Below are positions 8,540-18,100 of a DNA stretch of 64,000 nucleotides, piece after piece. The notes beneath the pieces were generated by a model. That model worked only from the letters and a program-made list of their open reading frames with translations, was not told the origin of the DNA and searched no databases. This DNA is from Herbinix sp. (GTDB lineage: Bacteria > Bacillota > Clostridia > Lachnospirales > Lachnospiraceae). Where the stretch lies: assembly GCA_029240245.1 (NCBI GenBank), contig JARBTJ010000005.1, positions 48,006 through 112,005 of the forward strand. The letters run 5' to 3'. The position numbers were made by a program, and so were the translations under genes. Within the stretch, counting starts at the first letter, position 1, and each line of letters begins with the position of its first letter.

Positions 8540-8750
8540 GTTTTCCCACCCTTTCATATCCTATTCGAGAAGTTTATCTCGAATTTATTTTTTCCGATGC
8601 TGTTCTTTTTCATACTAAAATACGACTGGATGAAAGAATGCCTTATTGCCAATTTATGAATTTTCTGCCTATTATAAATTAACATTTGGTTTACCAGATA
8701 TCTACCATTAAATTTTTTAAAAACAACCTAATCAAATAATATCAATGCTC

Positions 8751-9575
8751 TTAAACTCCTTTTAAATTTCTCATATAATAAAACATATACTGTTGGACAA
8801 TCCCTGCATATCCATCATAAATCTTCACATCGAAACGGTTATCGTAGATTTCCTTCAGTACCTTGGCAATCCATACGTCCACCGGAAAAGCTTCAATATG
8901 ATGTAAACCGTATAGCAAAATGCAGTTTGCAACCTTATTACCAATTCCACGAATCTTTTTTAAAACAGCTGCTGCCTCTTCAAAAGAACACCCCATTAGC
9001 TTTTCCAATGGAAGCTCACCCTGAACAACAGCCTGTGCGGCATTAATTATGTATTCATCTCTGTAACCAAGCTTAAGCTCCCTTAAATCCTTCGCAGATG
9101 CTTTTGCCAAACGATCCGGTGACGGAAATGTGTAATATGTGACACCTTCGCCTTGATCGCTCCTTCTTTTTTCTCCGTATCGCTCACAAATACGTTCAAT
9201 GCAGTTTTTTATGGAGGGTATATTTTTGTTCTGCGATATAATGTAGCTGATTAGCATTTCAAAGGGTTCTTGTTTCAGAATCCGTATTCCTTTCCCGTAT
9301 TCAGCAGCTGCTTTCAGGAACTGATCCTTTCCTTGTATCAGTTCTTTCACAATACGGTCATAATCATACTTAAAATCGAAATACTCCACCCATCTCTCAT
9401 GGAAATCCTCTTCACTACAGCTGATATTGACGGTTTCCTCGTCGAGCTGCTCCAATTCAATATAAGTACCATAAGCTATCATACTAAATTTATTTTCACT
9501 AATTTCATTCATACGAAAGCATTGTCCGGAATTAGCGATTTGAGCGATGTTAAAATTTTTACTTCGAATGAGCAT
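8751..9575 (-). CDS. 8-oxoguanine DNA glycosylase, OGG1-like (HhH-GPD)
   Basis: A 274-residue base-excision-repair enzyme with an N-terminal OGG_N-like beta domain (about 1-95) and a HhH-GPD domain. The hairpin-helix-hairpin reads IRGIGNKVANC with catalytic Lys214, and the essential acid is Asp233 in PVDVW. This is the bifunctional glycosylase/AP-lyase arrangement of OGG1-type enzymes that remove 8-oxoG opposite C; some family members instead act on alkylated purines. The lysine supports lyase activity. The ATG at 9575 has GGAG 9 nt upstream. It is monocistronic and divergent from the MFS gene. Confidence 0.88.
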   Translation of the reverse strand: MLIRSKNFNIAQIANSGQCFRMNEISENKFSMIAYGTYIELEQLDEETVNISCSEEDFHERWVEYFDFKYDYDRIVKELIQGKDQFLKAAAEYGKGIRILKQEPFEMLISYIISQNKNIPSIKNCIERICERYGEKRRSDQGEGVTYYTFPSPDRLAKASAKDLRELKLGYRDEYIINAAQAVVQGELPLEKLMGCSFEEAAAVLKKIRGIGNKVANCILLYGLHHIEAFPVDVWIAKVLKEIYDNRFDVKIYDGYAGIVQQYMFYYMRNLKGV

Positions 9576-9611
9576 TCTGATTTCTCCGTCCTTTCATACA
9601 TGAATTTATAT

Positions 9612-9697
9612 AGGCCATTGTGAAACAAAATAATATTTGCTATTGTACATACAACCTATACTATTCTTTCGCTCCATCACTACCTAGTGCTTAACTT
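9612..9697 (+). repeat. Dispersed repeat family 2, copy A (diverged)
   Basis: The sequence GTGAAACAAAATAATATTTG and what follows, up to GTGCTTAACTTG, resembles copies at 46171-46244 and 63911-64000. Shared landmarks are TTGyGAAACAA, CTATTGyACAyACAA, TACTATTC, CGCTCCA and GCTTAACTT. The right terminal repeat seen in copy B is not found here, so this copy looks truncated or decayed. It lies just upstream of the OGG1-like gene. Confidence 0.6.
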
Positions 9698-9767
9698 GTA
9701 TTACAGGATAATATATAAAAAATTTATAGGATATAACATGAATTTCATACAACTAATAACATTGATT

Positions 9768-9862
9768 ATCTTAAAATTTATCTTATAATATATCTTATAA
9801 TATGTCTTAAAATTTATCATAAATTTATCTTAAAATTTATCTTATAATATATCTTATAATTT
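9768..9862. repeat. 12-bp tandem array, eight units
   Basis: Eight contiguous units follow the pattern (A/G)TCTTAWAATWT, seven of 12 bp and one of 11 bp. They occupy the divergent intergenic region between the OGG1-like and MFS genes. Composition is nearly pure A/T. Confidence 0.85.
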
Positions 9863-9963
9863 ATCATAGATTATGCTATAGTGAAATCAGAATTTATCAG
9901 TGAATTACTGGTATATTAATCAGCTTAAGTTTACACAAATGAAATGGAGGAATTCATCACAGC

Positions 9964-11400
9964 ATGTTCAATAACATAATGTTTGTACATAGGTATCTTA
10001 TGGGTCAGATCAGACGAATTTACTTTATGGCACTGCCGGAGAGTAAAGAGGACTTTAAAAAGAGCCGAATTTTTTATACTACCGCCGACACTGCTGCACA
10101 AACGATAGCTCAGTTAGCTGGCGGTACCTTTTTGGCCACTTTAATGTCCTACTGCAGCATATCGGATGCCAATATCGGAATTATCACCTCCTTAGTTAGC
10201 TTTGCTGCCTTATCACAGTTGTTCCTGGTAAATTTTTTCAAACGTATAAAAAAATATAAACTGCTGGTATGCTTAACCGCACTGCAACGTATTTTATTTG
10301 CAGTCTTATATTTTATTCCCTTATTGGCCATCGGCGGCACCTCCAAAGCCACTATCATTGTTTTACTATATTTTGTGGGACAGGTTTTTGTGCAAATCGG
10401 TCTTCCTGCTTCCCAGGATTGGATCGCCAGCTTAGTGCCGGGCAAATTAAGAGGTAAGTATTTCTCCATCAAGGATTCTGTAGCGGTCTTCGTAGTATCC
10501 AGTACTATGCTACTGTCCGGTGTAATCCTCGATTACTTTAAACCAAGAAATCTCCTGACTGGTTTTATCATCATCGGTATTTTAATTTTCCTATTGACTC
10601 TTTTGAACGTGATTGCATTATCCAAAATGAAAGAACCTAAGCTCTCTTATACTAACGAAAATGGCAAAGAAATGCACGGAAGACTGGCGAAAAAGGCAAA
10701 AGAAGATTTAAAGACGGATAAAGCATCTGAGCTTGGTATACTTTCCGAATTAAAGGTAGCCTTCCTCGACCGGAAATTTCGTAAGGCATTTACCATCCAG
10801 TGTCTGTACACCTTTGCTTTTTTCATATGCCTTCCTTTTAATGCCAGTTATCAGATTAATGATTTATCACTTCCTTATACCTTTATAATGCTGATAAGTT
10901 TTATTGCTAATTTATATCGTATTTATATTACTCCAAAATTCGGACGCCTGGCTGATAAACACGGTATGGCTAAAATACTACGGTATACTCTGTTTGCTTT
11001 GGGCCTCAGCTCCCTCGCCGTGACTTTTACCGTACCCGCGAATGCCTATCCCTTATTTATCATTTCCACTGTTTTCGGTTCAACGGCATGGGCTTTTGTT
11101 GGTATCGGATTGTTCGGGGTACAGCTGGATTTCTTTAAAAGCGAGAAACGTATGGTCTGGTTAACCATTACTTCTTCTCTTTCGGGCATTTTTGGGTTCC
11201 TGTTTTCAATCCTTGGAGGCATGATCCTGGATTATCTCCAGAAAGCAGACTTTCACCTGTTCGGAATTAAGATATATGCTCAGCAGGTGCTTAACCTGAT
11301 CGGATTTTTAATCATTTTGATTGCGGTATATTATATAAAATATCATATTGAAACTGAAAAGATTGATTCGAATCGCCTTGACGGAAGAGTGAAGGCCTAA
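9964..11400 (+). CDS. Major facilitator superfamily transporter
   Basis: A 478-residue inner-membrane protein with about 12 hydrophobic helices in two halves, separated by a charged cytosolic loop (about residues 220-260: KMKEPKLSYTNENGKEMHGR and following). The intermotif GRLADKHGMAK in the second half matches the MFS loop motif. It resembles uncharacterised clostridial MFS proteins; the substrate is unknown. The start is uncertain: GGAGG lies 13 nt before the ATG at 9964, a long spacing. A strong terminator follows at 11426-11491. Confidence 0.82.
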   Translation: MFNNIMFVHRYLMGQIRRIYFMALPESKEDFKKSRIFYTTADTAAQTIAQLAGGTFLATLMSYCSISDANIGIITSLVSFAALSQLFLVNFFKRIKKYKLLVCLTALQRILFAVLYFIPLLAIGGTSKATIIVLLYFVGQVFVQIGLPASQDWIASLVPGKLRGKYFSIKDSVAVFVVSSTMLLSGVILDYFKPRNLLTGFIIIGILIFLLTLLNVIALSKMKEPKLSYTNENGKEMHGRLAKKAKEDLKTDKASELGILSELKVAFLDRKFRKAFTIQCLYTFAFFICLPFNASYQINDLSLPYTFIMLISFIANLYRIYITPKFGRLADKHGMAKILRYTLFALGLSSLAVTFTVPANAYPLFIISTVFGSTAWAFVGIGLFGVQLDFFKSEKRMVWLTITSSLSGIFGFLFSILGGMILDYLQKADFHLFGIKIYAQQVLNLIGFLIILIAVYYIKYHIETEKIDSNRLDGRVKA

Positions 11401-11425
11401 CCATTTTTACATGAACATAAACTAT

Positions 11426-11491
11426 AAAAAGAGAGCCCTATTTGCACCCCATAATAGCAATTCAATCGGGGACAGGAAAGGCTCTCTTTTT
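11426..11491 (+). terminator. Terminator of the MFS gene
   Basis: AAAAAGAGAGCC pairs perfectly with GGCTCTCTTTTT, the right arm itself providing the T-run. An apparent ORF across this hairpin (11411-11608) is not a gene. Confidence 0.85.
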
Positions 11492-11704
11492 CGTATTAAA
11501 AGCCCTGGTGTTCCCCATGATGTGGCATTGAAAGGTACGGACATTTTATTGAAGCGTAATCATAAAAGGATCGAAAGTCATGGTTGCAACCGTTTTAAAG
11601 CTTTTTAAATTGAACGTATCTTGGCAGGAATCCAAAATCCGGTGACTAATTTTGAGATTCTGAAAGAGACCCCTACTACCGCAGTAGTAGACGTACATGA
11701 CAGT

Positions 11705-11734
11705 ATTGGGACGCATTGGGATATATTGGGATAT
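11705..11734 (+). promoter_or_regulatory. Three 10-bp direct repeats upstream of a promoter
   Basis: ATTGGGACGC, ATTGGGATAT, ATTGGGATAT stand head to tail, phased by one DNA turn, and end 25 bp before the -35 box. This spacing is typical of an activator or response-regulator site. Confidence 0.55.
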
Positions 11735-11759
11735 AAAAAGAAAGTAAGTTATTTTGATA

Positions 11760-11788
11760 TTGACATTTGGTTAGTTATTATATATAAT
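11760..11788 (+). promoter_or_regulatory. Consensus sigma-A promoter of the S-component gene
   Basis: TTGACA (11760-11765), a 17-bp spacer and TATAAT (11783-11788): a perfect match. The predicted leader to the ATG at 11932 is about 137 nt and has competing short stems (AGCTG/CAGCT and ACAAGA/TCTTGT near 11791-11825). I could not match it to a known riboswitch. Confidence 0.85.
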
Positions 11789-11931
11789 TACAGCTGACAA
11801 GACAGCTATCAAGTCTCTTGTATACACCGGAGGACAATTACACTTTTTATAACTACCACACTCTCTGTACAGGATCTGACTGGTAAACAGGCTGAATTAA
11901 TAATTATGTAAAAAAGGAAGGTAAGATAAGT

Positions 11932-12492
11932 ATGAAAACCCAACATAACAAAGTATTATCCATGACGATTACAGCAATGCTCTGTGCCATCGGTATTATG
12001 ATTCCCCAAGTCGCACCCAGATTTGTCATGGGGCCGATTTCATTTACTCTTGCAAGCCATGTATCAATATTTATTGCCATGTTTATATCCCCGGTGACAG
12101 CTATTGCTGTTGCTATCGTTACAACCCTTGGTTTCTTAATTAATGGGTTTGCTCCCGAAATCGTATTAAGAGCGGCTTCCCATTTAATCTTTGCGGCACT
12201 TGGTTCCTTCCTACTTCAGAAGAATGGCGGTATTATGCAGTCGATGAAAAAAGCAACTGTTTTTTCCTTATTAATTGCCGTTGTGCATGCAGTTTCTGAA
12301 GTAACTGCTGTAGCAATTTTCTATCAGATTACCGGTGTAACCTCAAGCTCCTTCTTTAAAATGGTAATCATCGGTGTTGGCGCAGGTACTTTAATTCACA
12401 GCATGATTGACTTTACCATCGCCGTACTTGTATGGAAGCCTCTACAGCACATCATCATGATACCGGCAAGTGCGAAAGTTAGAGTAAAATAA
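11932..12492 (+). CDS. ECF-type transporter S component (niacin-type NiaX candidate)
   Basis: A 186-residue integral membrane protein with five or six hydrophobic helices and the S-component pattern near the N-terminus (SFTLASHVSIFIAMFISP). That segment recalls my memory of NiaX niacin S components, but I could not compare sequences, so the vitamin is a guess. S components bind a vitamin and dock on a shared ECF A/A'/T module, which is not in this window. AAGGAAGG lies 12 nt before the ATG. It has its own consensus promoter (11760-11788) and upstream direct repeats. A hairpin follows at 12536-12571. Confidence 0.7.
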   Translation: MKTQHNKVLSMTITAMLCAIGIMIPQVAPRFVMGPISFTLASHVSIFIAMFISPVTAIAVAIVTTLGFLINGFAPEIVLRAASHLIFAALGSFLLQKNGGIMQSMKKATVFSLLIAVVHAVSEVTAVAIFYQITGVTSSSFFKMVIIGVGAGTLIHSMIDFTIAVLVWKPLQHIIMIPASAKVRVK

Positions 12493-12535
12493 CCACCTTC
12501 TATTATAATAAATCATTGAATAGATTATGAGATAA

Positions 12536-12571
12536 AGTGCTTTTCCTCAATTGTATTGCGAGGGTAAGCAC
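12536..12571 (+). terminator. Probable terminator hairpin
   Basis: AGTGCTT pairs with AAGCACT, with an inner CCTC/GAGG. The tail (ATTCTTAT) is only partly T-rich. Confidence 0.45.
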
Positions 12572-12656
12572 TATTCTTATCTGCATTAATGTAAATCATT
12601 TACTATTGATATGATCTTTTGAGTATGGTAAGGTTTTATTAAAGGTGGTAATGATT

Positions 12657-13145
12657 ATGAAAAAAACTTACAACATCAAATTCATTTTATCATTAGTATT
12701 TTTAAGCTTTTTTATCGGAAGTGTTCCTGTATATGCATCAAGTCTATTCGATTCTGAGATTTTATACTATCTTGAGATGTATTTTAATTCACATATTTCC
12801 GGGTTTACCAGCAAGATTGATCGTGAAAAGAATCAAAACATCCAAACGCATAAAGAGGAAATGAAAGATTACATAGACTCCTCTACCGCACAGGCTATAT
12901 CTAACGTTGATGGTTTTGTTCAAAACGAGATCACTCGAATGGACCGTGAATTACGCAACTATATGGATAGCTTATATCAGCAGCTTCCGGATGCGTTAGC
13001 GGAGGATGAGGAATTGTTAAAGGAATATTTAACTAATTATGTGAATCAACAAATAGACAGTGCTAAGGATGAACTATTCACTGCACTCAGTATTGAAATT
13101 CAGAATCATATGATAGAAGAATTAGAAGGAAACACGCAAAACTAA
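12657..13145 (+). CDS. Secreted coiled-coil protein of unknown function
   Basis: A 162-residue protein with an N-terminal signal peptide (MKKTYNIKF, then a hydrophobic stretch ending near VYASS), followed by long amphipathic helices rich in Glu, Asp, Gln and Lys. There is no catalytic motif and no Cys after the signal. The start at 12657 is preferred because AAAGGTGG lies 8 nt upstream; in-frame GTG 12645 and ATG 12651 overlap or crowd that site. The family is not recognised. It is transcribed alone with a strong terminator at 13181-13248. A possible role at the cell envelope is inference from the signal peptide only. Confidence 0.7.
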   Translation: MKKTYNIKFILSLVFLSFFIGSVPVYASSLFDSEILYYLEMYFNSHISGFTSKIDREKNQNIQTHKEEMKDYIDSSTAQAISNVDGFVQNEITRMDRELRNYMDSLYQQLPDALAEDEELLKEYLTNYVNQQIDSAKDELFTALSIEIQNHMIEELEGNTQN

Positions 13146-13180
13146 ACAACCTATTCCGTAACGATAAGAGTTTAAAATAG

Positions 13181-13248
13181 AGAGGATACCGGAATGGCCC
13201 CAATTAGCTGATTAGCCTATCAAGGGTAAACACCGGTATCCTCTTTTT
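13181..13248 (+). terminator. Terminator of the secreted coiled-coil gene
   Basis: AGAGGATACCGG pairs perfectly with CCGGTATCCTCT, followed by a T-run. Confidence 0.85.
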
Positions 13249-13284
13249 ATTTACTACAATTTGCAAGTATATATTCTAAAGATT

Positions 13285-13404
13285 GATTAAAGTATCAAAA
13301 GCACCTTCGGTGCTTTCATACTACTATATATTGATATGTAAGCTTGCTTCCATATCAATATATAGTAGTATGAAAAGTGCGTAGCACCTTTTGACACTTT
13401 AACC
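13285..13404. mobile_element. 120-nt palindromic MITE-like element, copy 1
   Basis: The 120-nt unit ends in inverted repeats (GATTAAAGTATC / GACACTTTAACC). It is flanked by an exact 6-bp direct repeat AAGATT (13279-13284 and 13405-13410), as left by an insertion. Every position i can pair with 121-i over the outer and central stems, and two small local hairpins (GCACC-TTC-GGTGC and GTGC-GTA-GCAC) sit between them. That gives a four-way, cloverleaf-like fold. It has no coding capacity. It is about 89% identical to copy 2 at 40132-40251. Confidence 0.85.
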
Positions 13405-13504
13405 AAGATTATTATGTTATTGTTCATTTCAGACATCAGTACCTATGACGACTGTTCCTTTTTTCCTTTAAGACAAAAATGATAACAAGTCTATCATCAA
13501 AACA

Positions 13505-15109
13505 TTATTCAGCTGTGATACCCACTTCATCCAACTGTTCTACACTGATATAATCCAGATTGATTCCTCCGTTACCACCGGTAAGTCTAATGGTATTGGT
13601 TTCACCAGGATTAAGCTTTAATGTAAAGGAAGCCACACCGGTATACTTTTGCCAACCCCAGGTACAAACAGCATTCAATAAGGAATAATCTTCCCCATTT
13701 ACATTCAAGTTCAATTTCGATAGCTGCTGCCCGTTAGCAAAATAAACTTTAATCGTTGATCTTCCGCCATTTCCACCATCCACATGGTTAAACTGACAGT
13801 ATGCACCTTCCATATGTAGGTTATTGATTACCCTGTCAGCTTTATTATCCACCTTAGCCCCTAAAGTTGCTCCACCGCCAAGTTCACAATCTGTTACTTC
13901 ATATTTCTTTAAGGTAGGATTAGGAGCAGGCGAATCACCCGCAAGTCCAACACCCTCTCCAGTCTGCTCCACCATCTGGATCGTACCATCTTCGTTAAAA
14001 TATATCTTATCAACGCATACGCTTCGCAATACTCCCTGACCGGAAATATTTTGATTATGATAGAACAGATACCATTGACCTTTATATTCTGCAACAGAAC
14101 CATGACTCGTATCGCATCCGGTCGGTTTTAAAAAGATACCCTGATAATTCCAAGGTCCGAGCGGGTTATCACTGATGGCATATCGCATGTTATTAGCACC
14201 GGAATTATTATCTGCATAGGTTAAATAATAGATTCCATTTCTCTTAAATACCCAGGTAGCTTCATGAAAGTCCTCTAATCCCTCCATATCCTTCATTTCA
14301 GTCTTTAAGGAAACCATATCTGTATTCATTTCTCCACCCATGCACATACTGCCGCCGCCGTAGTACATATAAACCCTGTCATCATCATCAATAAATACAC
14401 ATGGATCTATCATTGCATTACCGCCTAGACCTTCTATGTACCCTTGATCTGTAAAGTCAGATGCCGGTTTATTACTGGTAGCTACTCCAACTTTCCATGT
14501 CGTCTGCCACTCACCACTCGGATGTGGGTAATAAAAATAATAGGTTCCGTCACGATAGGCACAGTCCGGTGCCCACATAAAGCCACCTTCCGGCCTGCCC
14601 CATGCTACATCATCCGCCCGAAGAATTTCGCCTTCATCCACCCAGTTCACCATATCTGTTGAGGAAAATACATGATATCGATCCATAAGATCACAACCCC
14701 TTGCCGGGTCCATATCATGGGAAGCGTATATGTAAATCTTCCCGTCCTCCCATACGTGAGCAGATGGATCAGCAGTGAAAATACTGGTTATGATCGGATT
14801 ACCTGCTGTTTCTTTTGCTACAGGCTCTACAAAAACCGGATCAGTATTCTCAACAACAGATGCTTCATCATCCTCCGCTGTTTCCGTATCTACTGCTCCA
14901 TCCGTATTATCAGCGTCCGCTAAAGCATCTGTCACCTGCTGATTAGCCCCTCCATCCGATTGATTAACATCACCGTTTCCGCCCGTTTCTTCAGCCGGCC
15001 AAAGCCATGGAAACCCTGTTAATTTATTCATAGCATATCCTCCTCCGACCAATAAAATTATGGCTGCCCCAATGATGATGGAAATTCTGAATACTTTTTT
15101 ATTCTTCAT
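13505..15109 (-). CDS. GH43 glycosidase with C-terminal CBM6-like domain, membrane anchored
   Basis: 534 residues: an N-terminal membrane helix (about 8-27) without a lipobox, an acidic Asn/Asp linker (about 40-100), a five-bladed GH43 domain (about 103-400) and a CBM6-like beta domain (about 405-528). The GH43 triad is visible: Asp114 (TADPS), Asp235 (MIDPC) and Glu283 (FHEATW). GH43 enzymes release arabinose or xylose from side chains or ends of plant polysaccharides. The exact subfamily was not determined. It lies outside the membrane, just downstream of the GH95 gene (58-nt gap). It is a close paralog of the gene at 21148. GGAAGG lies 6 nt before the ATG. Confidence 0.88.
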   Translation of the reverse strand: MKNKKVFRISIIIGAAIILLVGGGYAMNKLTGFPWLWPAEETGGNGDVNQSDGGANQQVTDALADADNTDGAVDTETAEDDEASVVENTDPVFVEPVAKETAGNPIITSIFTADPSAHVWEDGKIYIYASHDMDPARGCDLMDRYHVFSSTDMVNWVDEGEILRADDVAWGRPEGGFMWAPDCAYRDGTYYFYYPHPSGEWQTTWKVGVATSNKPASDFTDQGYIEGLGGNAMIDPCVFIDDDDRVYMYYGGGSMCMGGEMNTDMVSLKTEMKDMEGLEDFHEATWVFKRNGIYYLTYADNNSGANNMRYAISDNPLGPWNYQGIFLKPTGCDTSHGSVAEYKGQWYLFYHNQNISGQGVLRSVCVDKIYFNEDGTIQMVEQTGEGVGLAGDSPAPNPTLKKYEVTDCELGGGATLGAKVDNKADRVINNLHMEGAYCQFNHVDGGNGGRSTIKVYFANGQQLSKLNLNVNGEDYSLLNAVCTWGWQKYTGVASFTLKLNPGETNTIRLTGGNGGINLDYISVEQLDEVGITAE

Positions 15110-15167
15110 ATCTAACCTTCCGTCTGTTGACGGTACCTTTCTTCCTATGCTTACTCATGCTGCAATA

Positions 15168-18100
15168 TTATTTTATCTTTTTCTTTTTAAGGAAGAGCAG
15201 TACTGTTATCGCTCCCAGAATCAATACCGCTGCTCCAATGAGGATTGGCCAAAATAGCGAGGGATTCCTTTTCGCATTTTCCTTCTCATCCTCAGACTCT
15301 GCCGGTGCTGATACTTCCTTTACAGCAGTAACCAAAGTATTTTTTGCAGCCTCCAACCTTTGTTTTAAATCATTTAATTCCGCAATTGCAGTGTCAGGTG
15401 TAAATGCTTGATCTGCTTCCTCAATGATAGACTTTAATTGTTGGTAGCTCTCAACAGTATAGTCCTCTGAATTAAGCCTTCTGCAATTTTCTAGTACATT
15501 AACAAATTCATTCTGGGCAACCAAAAGCTCCATATCCGGCATTAGCTCACCCGCTGATTCAAAGGATATCCAGTTTACATTCATACCGGCATTCATAATC
15601 AGATAAAAATCATGTCCTCCGGTGAACTGTTCTCCGTTAACGATATCCACCGTATTCGTCGTATAAGTCTGCCATTCATCTGTCGCTTTTACAAAAAGCT
15701 CTGCAACCACCGGACCATCGAAGCTGTCCAGGCAGACAGTAACCTTATTTCCGGAAGTACCAGAAGTACGAACATTAAGTTTCACAGGTATCTCTTTGAA
15801 TTTAACATCATAAAATACTGCATAATTACTACCCGAAATAAAACCGAGATTTTCCCCGCCTTCGCTGCAGGCCTCTGTTTTAATATTACTACCAACTAAT
15901 TCATCATAATCTTCTGCTTCAATCTGTCCCGGAAGAAGTCTGCAATTATCAAATGCACTCTTCACAAAGCTAACGTACTGTTCGGCTTTCTCCCTCCATA
16001 CCTTCAGCCTTATAATATCTCCTTCTTTACAGCTATCATATACCGATACAAACTCGCTGGTATCCTTTACTTCCTGATCATTGATGAATAAAATCAAATC
16101 ATCCTGCTTTAAGCCGATCAATGCTGCCATGCTATAATCCGGAACTGTCTGAATATAGGCTCCCTGATATCCGGGTGCTGAAATCTTGCTGATCATAGAG
16201 GGGCTGTAAAGGTTTTCGATTGTAGCCATCATGAAATCTTTTGGATCTGAGAATACTTTATCTTGTGGTATATTTCCTACAACATAAGTTTCTCCCACTT
16301 CTGTCTTAAAGGAAATGGTATCCGTATCAACAGCCTCAAATTCCACCTTCTGGCCATCACTCTTTCGAACAACATTTGCTTTTGATAAACTGAAATAATT
16401 TAATACACAATCATTACCTGATAACGATGTTACCGTAAAATTCTGTGCTATTTTATTAGACCATGTTGCTGATACTTCAAAATTACCGCGTGCCTTTAAT
16501 CCACTCACGCTACCCTTTTCCCAAACCACCGGTAGAGACGGTAGTAAGTCGATGGAATTACCCTGACTTTGAAGCAGCATTTCTGTCATACCTGCAGTTG
16601 CTCCGAAATTACCATCAATTTGGAATGGTGGATGTGTATCAAATAAGTTCTTTAAGGTAGATTCGGAAAGAAGCTCCACTACCAGCTTATGTGCACGGTT
16701 GCCGTCTCTTAAGCGTGCCCAGAAGTTAATTTTCCAAGCCTTACTCCAACCGGTACCACCGTCACCACGGGTATTTAATGTAGTTTTCATAGCCTCAACA
16801 AAGGCATCATCCTCTTCACTGCGTCCGGCAACAATCTGGGATCCCGGATGAAGAGCAAATAAATGGTTCGCATGACGATGTCCTCCATCACCGGTAATAT
16901 CTATGGTAAGTTCATCCTTCCACTCCATAAATTGTCCGGCAAGACCAATGGTAGGCCCTGCAAGTTTGCCCTGTGCTTCTTTGATTTCGTCCAACTCCGG
17001 TGAGGTAATACCAAGTGCTTCACTAGCCTTAATAACCTCTTCAAAAATCTCCCAGATTATACCCTGATCCGCAGATGTACCTAAGGAATAAGGTCCATGC
17101 TCCGGTGAGAAGGACGGGTTAGCAACCAATTTTCCGTCACGGGAATCCGTCCACAAATTATCCACCCAAAACAGAGCTGCCTGTAATAGGGTATTGTAAT
17201 TATCCTCTAAGAACTGCTTATCCTGATTAAAAGCATAGTACTCCCAGATATCCTGACACATCCATGCCGCAGCAGCGGGGAAATAGAAGCCCCAATAATA
17301 ATTTCCAGGTCCGGTATTGCCCCAGATATTATTTTCATGGTGGATAACCCAACCACGGACATCCTCACCCTCCTGAGTGCAATAATAATCCTGCGCAGTG
17401 AGGGTTCCTCTCGGCACTAAGCTATTGACATAATCAATCACCGGGAGATGACACTCAGACAGATTTGTCTGCTCGGCCAGCCAATAATTCATCTGCAGGT
17501 TGATATTCGTATGATAATCAGAATTCCATGGGCTACTTAATCCCTGTGCCCAGATACCCTGAAGATTAGCGGGTAAGGACCCTTCCCTGGAGGAGGATAT
17601 CAAAAGATAGCGTCCAAATTGGTAATACAGATTTTCCAAATAACGGTCTTCCTCCGACGTATTCGGTGCTTCTCCTCTCCCATTGTAACCTGCTAACAGC
17701 TGGTCTGTAGATTTTGCAGGCATGGCTACATCACATAGATTTAATTTTACCTTATCATAGAGGGAAGTATAATCCTTTACATGCTCATCAAACAAAGCCT
17801 GATAAGATTGCTTCGCTGCTGAGTCTACTCTTTGACTCACTTTCGTTAATGGATCTTCCTCACTAAAATAATCAAAGCTGTCATCCATACATTGTTGGTA
17901 ATTGGTACCTGTACTCATAATAAGAAGGATTTCATCCGCATTCTTAACATCGATAGAATCGGTACCTCCCGTTAGAGTTCCTCCTGACTGGATGACCTTC
18001 ATTTGTCCAGCAAACTTTAATCCATCATCACGTTGATCGGCAGGTTTACCGGTCATCGTTATTGTATCTCCTTGGACTGTTATCGTTTTCGCCGTTTGTT

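Noticed and set aside
9768..9862. CRISPR array
   Set aside because: The 12-bp units are contiguous with no unique spacers.
11411..11608. 65-codon frame after the MFS gene
   Set aside because: It overlaps the MFS terminator and has no ribosome site.
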